Assembly (NCBI GenBank): GCA_023474155.1 | Contig: JAMCYJ010000015.1 | Coordinates: 1-25,194, forward strand | DNA: 25,194 nt | From: Candidatus Martarchaeota archaeon | Lineage (GTDB): Archaea; Micrarchaeota; Micrarchaeia; Micrarchaeales; Micrarchaeaceae | Direction: 5' to 3' | Position numbers and translations under genes: made by a program | Notes under the pieces: generated by a model | Databases searched by the model: none | Seen by the model: only the letters and a program-made list of their open reading frames with translations | What the model was told of the DNA's origin: nothing | Shown: positions 22,132 to 25,194 of the stretch, piece after piece | How the letters are laid out: each line of letters starts with the position of its first letter | Numbering within the stretch: position 1 is the first letter of the stretch

Positions 22132-22938
22132 TCATCCCTTTAGTTCGAGATACCCTAGGCTTACCATTTTGTTCAGTATCTGCTCCACCCGCGGCGGCAG
22201 GAGCTTGTAATTTTTGGCAAACTCGTTTATGTCTATGCTGTTGCCATGAGCCTCTATCCATTCTTCAACCATTATCATAAGGGATTCGTCAGAATAAATT
22301 TCAAGGTTCTTCAATTTTTCAGCAAGCTCCTTATTTTTCTGCTCAATGACCATTCCCGACGCGGCAAGGCTCTTGTTTGAGGCTGCAAGGTCGAGGTTTA
22401 TTTTCTTGAGCTCGTTGTACTCGTTGAACATCGCATCGTAATTGTTGAACAGCGCGCTGTAATTCTGGGACAATGAATTCAAAACATCCTCTATCATCGA
22501 ATCGAGGTGCCTGAACAGCTCCTTTGTCTCGATCTGATAGGCATCTGTTATTATCGACAAGATGCCTAAAAAGTCCTTCATTATCGAAAGCCTGCGCAGC
22601 TTCTTGCTTGCATCAAACGCGATTGAATATTTTATTTCTATAGAATCCTTGTTAAAATAGAGTATTGTAAAAAGAAACGGCTTTTTCTGCAGGTCCCTGC
22701 TTTCCACCCTGAACATTATTATGCCGTCAGGATTAAGCTGCGCCGAGAACAACGCGATGTTTGAAATTGACTTATATATATCCCCGATGTTTTGCACAAG
22801 CCTTGCATTGATCTTTACAGATTCAACATAGGGTATATTTTCCTGCTGGACCTGCTGCTGTACAGCCTTCTGAGTAGTCACATTCACTGCATTTGGGCCG
22901 CCGCCCGCCGCAGGCGCAGCATTTGATGGTTCAGGCAT
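22132..22938 (-). CDS. Coiled-coil protein with C-terminal winged helix, unknown function
   Basis: 268 residues from the chosen ATG; an in-frame ATG at 22959 would add seven (MFSIVYF). The N-terminus is a disordered Pro/Ala/Gly/Gln segment (to about 35). A mixed alpha/beta domain follows (about 38-150; strands IIMFRVESRD and FLFTILYFNKDSIEIKYSI). A coiled coil runs at about 155-215 (NELKKINLDLAASNKSLAASG, QKNKELAEKLKNLE). The C-terminus (about 220-268; IDINEFAKNYKLLPPRVEQILNKMVSLGYLEL) is a winged-helix-like domain. No transmembrane helix. It heads the probable operon with the 47-residue and 846-residue proteins and is divergent from top6B. The coupling suggests it acts on the cytoplasmic side of the surface protein or regulates the operon, which is inference. 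Confidence 0.7.
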   Translation of the reverse strand: MPEPSNAAPAAGGGPNAVNVTTQKAVQQQVQQENIPYVESVKINARLVQNIGDIYKSISNIALFSAQLNPDGIIMFRVESRDLQKKPFLFTILYFNKDSIEIKYSIAFDASKKLRRLSIMKDFLGILSIITDAYQIETKELFRHLDSMIEDVLNSLSQNYSALFNNYDAMFNEYNELKKINLDLAASNKSLAASGMVIEQKNKELAEKLKNLEIYSDESLMIMVEEWIEAHGNSIDINEFAKNYKLLPPRVEQILNKMVSLGYLELKG

Positions 22939-22959
22939 AAAATACACTATCGAAAACAT

Positions 22960-23069
22960 ATAGTTATGAATGCAAATCTATTAATAATTTAATACAAATA
23001 AATATAAAGTTTAAAGTCAATAATTTGGTTAAACTTTCTCAATCTTTGTAAATTGTAAATTGTGTTCTT
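22960..23069. promoter_or_regulatory. Divergent promoter region
   Basis: An AT-rich 110-base spacer between the coiled-coil gene (minus) and top6B (plus). The minus strand shows ACTTTATATTTATTT and TATTAAATTATTAATAG at suitable TATA distances. The plus strand has TTTAAAGTC-like and TTGTAAATTG sequences before ATG 23070. Confidence 0.4.
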
Positions 23070-24689
23070 ATGTCTGACAGCAAGGCGGATGAAATATTCA
23101 GGGAATTCAAGCAGCATTCCATATCTGAATTTTTCAAAAAAAACAAGCAGATGCTAGGCTATTCGGGCGTGACAAGATCCCTTGTCACCGCTGTGCACGA
23201 ATATGTGACTAACTCCTTAGATGCATGCGAAGAGGCGGGGATTCTCCCGAATATAAAAGTCAAGATTGAAAAGCAGGACGATACAAAATTCAAGGTAATA
23301 GTGCAGGACAATGGGCCAGGAATTCCGAAAACATATATAGGAAAGGCATTGGCAGTGATACTTGCAGGCACGAAATTCCATAGGTTTGTCCAGCAAAGGG
23401 GGCAGCAGGGGATAGGGGCTGCCGGGTGCACGTTATTTTCCCAGGTGACCACGGGAAAGCCGATTTTTGTAATGTCAAACACAGGCAAAAGCGCGTATTC
23501 GTGCAATATCTCGATCGATGCGAAGGACAACAAGCCCATTATAGCCAATGTCGAGGACATTAAAGACTTCGACGCTCAGGCCCATGGCCTGTATATAGAG
23601 GCGAATTTTGCAGAGGTAAAGTATGTCATGGGCGAGCACAGCATATACGAATACCTAAGACGGACAGCTCTTTCAAACCCCCATCTTGAAATAAAATTCA
23701 TCGACCCTGGCAATGAAGAATTCGTATTCCTGAGGGCGATCAACGAGATACCTGAAAAGCCAAAAACAGTAAAGCCCCATCCGCTCGGCCTGTCTGTGAA
23801 TGACCTGCTCGAGTATGCAGCATATTCAAAGGCGAACAGGGTTTCTGTTTTTCTTGCAGATGCGTTTTCAAGAGTCACAAGGGACAAGCTGAAGGAGATC
23901 GAGGATGTCAACCTTGATAAGGACCCAAAAAAACTCACATGGGATGAAGCGGAAAAGCTTATTGAGGATTTCAAAAAAATTAAATGGATGCTTCCTGACA
24001 CAAGCTCCATAATTCCGATCGGAAAGGACCAGATAAAGATAGCTATTGAAAACATAATCAATCCCGAATATATGAATGTGATCGAGAGAAAGCCGGTAGT
24101 ATTCAAGGGCGGAATACCTTTTATCGTCGAAGCCGCAATCGCGTTCGGGGGGAATTCGGGAACCAGGCACGAGGACGAGTCGAACGGCAATATCCTTAGA
24201 TTTGCGAATAGGGTGCCTCTCCTCTTTGACTCGGGCAGCTGCGCAATAACGATTGCCGCAAAGACAATAGACTGGAAACGATATGGGCTCGATATGGACA
24301 CCCAGCCAATCAGTGTTTTTGTGAATGTATCATCGGTGCACATTCCCTATGAGGGCGTGGGCAAGGAATCAATTGCAAAACACGAGGAGATTATCGAGGA
24401 GATACGGCTTGCGCTTATGGAGGCGGCAAGGGGCATACAGAAATACATAAAAGGCAAGCAGCAGATAAACTACGAGGCGAACAAGTATAAGACGATAATG
24501 AGGTACTCGAAACAGCTTGCAGGCGACCTCAGCTCGATAACAGGCAGGGATTTCAATAAAATTTCACTGGACATAATAAAGCTTGTCGAAAAGCATTACA
24601 AAAACATACTGAAAAAAGACGAAGGGGACGAGAAAGAAGAAACCATGCATGCAGGGGACATGGGAAGCGCGGGCGAAAATGAACCCTGA
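23070..24689 (+). CDS. top6B: DNA topoisomerase VI subunit B
   Basis: 539 residues, the family's usual size. The ATPase subunit of the A2B2 type IIB topoisomerase relaxes supercoils and decatenates DNA in archaea. The GHKL ATP site shows E44 and N48 in HEYVTNSLDACEEAGILP, the DNGPGIP motif (80-86), and a glycine lid GQQGIGAAG (111-119) followed by SQVTTGKP. A helix-two-turns-helix region lies at about 245-310 (LADAFSRVTRDKLKEI), and the transducer domain has FANRVPLLFDSG near 387-398. The acidic/Met tail (DEGDEKEETMHAG) may be disordered. Subunit A is usually adjacent, but it is not upstream, and the next plus-strand gene is TBP, so it must be elsewhere. Confidence 0.97.
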   Translation: MSDSKADEIFREFKQHSISEFFKKNKQMLGYSGVTRSLVTAVHEYVTNSLDACEEAGILPNIKVKIEKQDDTKFKVIVQDNGPGIPKTYIGKALAVILAGTKFHRFVQQRGQQGIGAAGCTLFSQVTTGKPIFVMSNTGKSAYSCNISIDAKDNKPIIANVEDIKDFDAQAHGLYIEANFAEVKYVMGEHSIYEYLRRTALSNPHLEIKFIDPGNEEFVFLRAINEIPEKPKTVKPHPLGLSVNDLLEYAAYSKANRVSVFLADAFSRVTRDKLKEIEDVNLDKDPKKLTWDEAEKLIEDFKKIKWMLPDTSSIIPIGKDQIKIAIENIINPEYMNVIERKPVVFKGGIPFIVEAAIAFGGNSGTRHEDESNGNILRFANRVPLLFDSGSCAITIAAKTIDWKRYGLDMDTQPISVFVNVSSVHIPYEGVGKESIAKHEEIIEEIRLALMEAARGIQKYIKGKQQINYEANKYKTIMRYSKQLAGDLSSITGRDFNKISLDIIKLVEKHYKNILKKDEGDEKEETMHAGDMGSAGENEP

Positions 24690-24710
24690 ATAGGGAATGC
24701 TGAAAACATA

Positions 24711-24833
24711 ATGTTCGGTAAAGACGCAAGCAAATCAAGAATCCTGACCGGGCCTTCTGCAACAATGCCGCCGCATCTCTCAGAGAGGGAATTCAGCAAA
24801 AGCTTATTAAAATCTTACTATTTAAATATATAA
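24711..24833 (+). CDS. Possible 40-aa small ORF between top6B and TBP
   Basis: ATG 24711 to TAA 24831 encodes 40 residues starting MFGKDASKSRILTGPSATMP. It begins 22 bases after the top6B stop. No ribosome binding site is obvious, and its last codons overlap the TATA box of the TBP gene (24821-24835). I do not recognise it. It could be chance, a remnant or a small gene. Confidence 0.2.
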   Translation: MFGKDASKSRILTGPSATMPPHLSEREFSKSLLKSYYLNI

Positions 24834-24835
24834 AG
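24821..24835 (+). promoter_or_regulatory. TATA box of the TBP gene
   Basis: TTTAAATATATAAAG, a near-ideal archaeal TATA box, is centred about 29 bases before ATG 24857, implying a very short leader. GTGAT (24848-24852) just before the ATG could serve as a ribosome binding site. Because TBP binds such boxes, autoregulation is possible. Confidence 0.65.
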
Positions 24836-24856
24836 AAATAAATAAATGTGATTTAG

Positions 24857-25159
24857 ATGGCCAAGGAGACGAAAAATTCTAAGATTAAAATCTTAAAGCC
24901 GACGTATAAAGTAGTAAACATAGTCGCAAGCACAGACATGGGCAGGGAGCTTGATCTGTATAATCTGGCTGCGGTGTCGCACGATATCGACTATGAGCCT
25001 GAGCAGTTCCCTGGCGCGATACTCAAGGTATACAACCCAAAGTCTGCGATTCTCCTTTTCAAGAACGGTAAGATTATCTGTACCGGAGCCGCGACAATCG
25101 GGGAGGTAAGAAAGGCGATTTACCAAGTCGTTGAACTTATACATAAGTACCAGAAATGA
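24857..25159 (+). CDS. tbp: Single-repeat TATA-binding protein (half-size TBP)
   Basis: TBP directs transcription initiation by bending the TATA box and recruiting TFB. Standard TBPs have two direct repeats of about 90 residues (about 180 in all). This protein stops after one: 100 residues, with the repeat at about 17-97. It carries hallmark strings NIVASTDMGRELDL (21-34), YEPEQFPG (46-53) and LLFKNGKIICTGA (67-79), including Phe51 and Phe68 at family positions that contact DNA. The stop codon overlaps the ATG of a following frame whose visible codons do not continue a TBP repeat. It may act as a homodimer or pair with another half elsewhere. The Lys-rich N-terminus (1-14) is extra. Confidence 0.88.
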   Translation: MAKETKNSKIKILKPTYKVVNIVASTDMGRELDLYNLAAVSHDIDYEPEQFPGAILKVYNPKSAILLFKNGKIICTGAATIGEVRKAIYQVVELIHKYQK

Positions 25160-25194
25160 AGTCTGAAGCCATGGCTGATTCTGCTGTTTTACTG
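25156..25194 (+). CDS. Partial CDS overlapping the TBP stop (ATGA)
   Basis: ATG 25156 overlaps the TBP stop as ATGA and is open to the right edge: MKSEAMADSAVLL. This is the classic arrangement for translational coupling. An ATG at 25171 is the alternative start. Too little is visible to name it. It does not look like the second TBP repeat, which would start with an I-x-N-x-V-A-S-type strand. Confidence 0.45.
   Translation, partial: MKSEAMADSAVLL

Noticed and set aside
23576..24343. 255-codon minus-strand frame opposite top6B
   Set aside because: Antisense shadow of topoisomerase VI B.
24857..25194. Frameshifted two-repeat TBP
   Set aside because: The visible codons in the frames after the TBP stop do not read as the start of a second TBP repeat. 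The window ends too soon to exclude a split arrangement completely.

Overview
The window is archaeal. Its information-processing genes are of archaeal type: elongation factor 1-alpha, the DnaG-type Toprim primase, topoisomerase VI subunit B, a TATA-binding-protein repeat and a zinc-ribbon ribosomal protein resembling eS26. Promoters are AT-rich TATA boxes about 25 bases before starts, with short leaders or none, and some starts have GGTGA/GTGAT-type ribosome binding sites. Compact genes, many lineage-specific membrane proteins and a minimal TBP suggest a DPANN-type archaeon (Micrarchaeota/ARMAN-like). That placement is inference, not proof.

Layout. 1-1437: EF-1alpha on the minus strand, with a partial gene running off the left edge. 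1438-1865: an intergenic stretch that may encode a structured RNA. 1866-2535: a VapB/VapC-type toxin-antitoxin pair. 2782-5485 (minus): DnaG, a possible 41-residue ORF, and an AbrB-domain plus winged-helix regulator. 5655-7713 (plus): an NAD(P)H-hydrate repair enzyme whose epimerase half looks broken, then the eS26-like protein.

7796-17111 (plus) is the striking part. A small VirB2/TrbC-like two-helix protein and a six-helix membrane protein are followed by six consecutive large polytopic membrane proteins (364-520 aa). Although highly diverged, the six are paralogues by direct comparison. Five share the exactly spaced signature R-x5-R-x2-G-G-x13-P in a C-terminal membrane region, and the sixth has a degenerate version. 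All six have an N-terminal two-helix hairpin, and in five of them a Tyr and an [EQ]-x2-[EQ] motif are spaced identically. The small protein has the same hairpin layout. My working hypothesis is a trans-envelope machine related to VirB2/VirB6-type conjugation or the archaeal Ced/Ted DNA-import apparatus, with an expanded, heteromeric VirB6-like set. No ATPase is in the window, so function is unproven.

17130-19134 (minus): a HAD 5'-nucleotidase-like protein, two hypothetical proteins and a predicted lipoprotein. 19413-22938 (minus): a probable three-gene operon of a coiled-coil/winged-helix protein, a 47-residue basic protein that is easily missed, and an 846-residue surface protein with about thirty N-glycosylation sequons and a large cytoplasmic tail. 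23070-25194 (plus): topoisomerase VI B, a single-repeat (half-size) TBP, and the first codons of another gene overlapping the TBP stop. No tRNA, rRNA, CRISPR array or insertion sequence was recognised.
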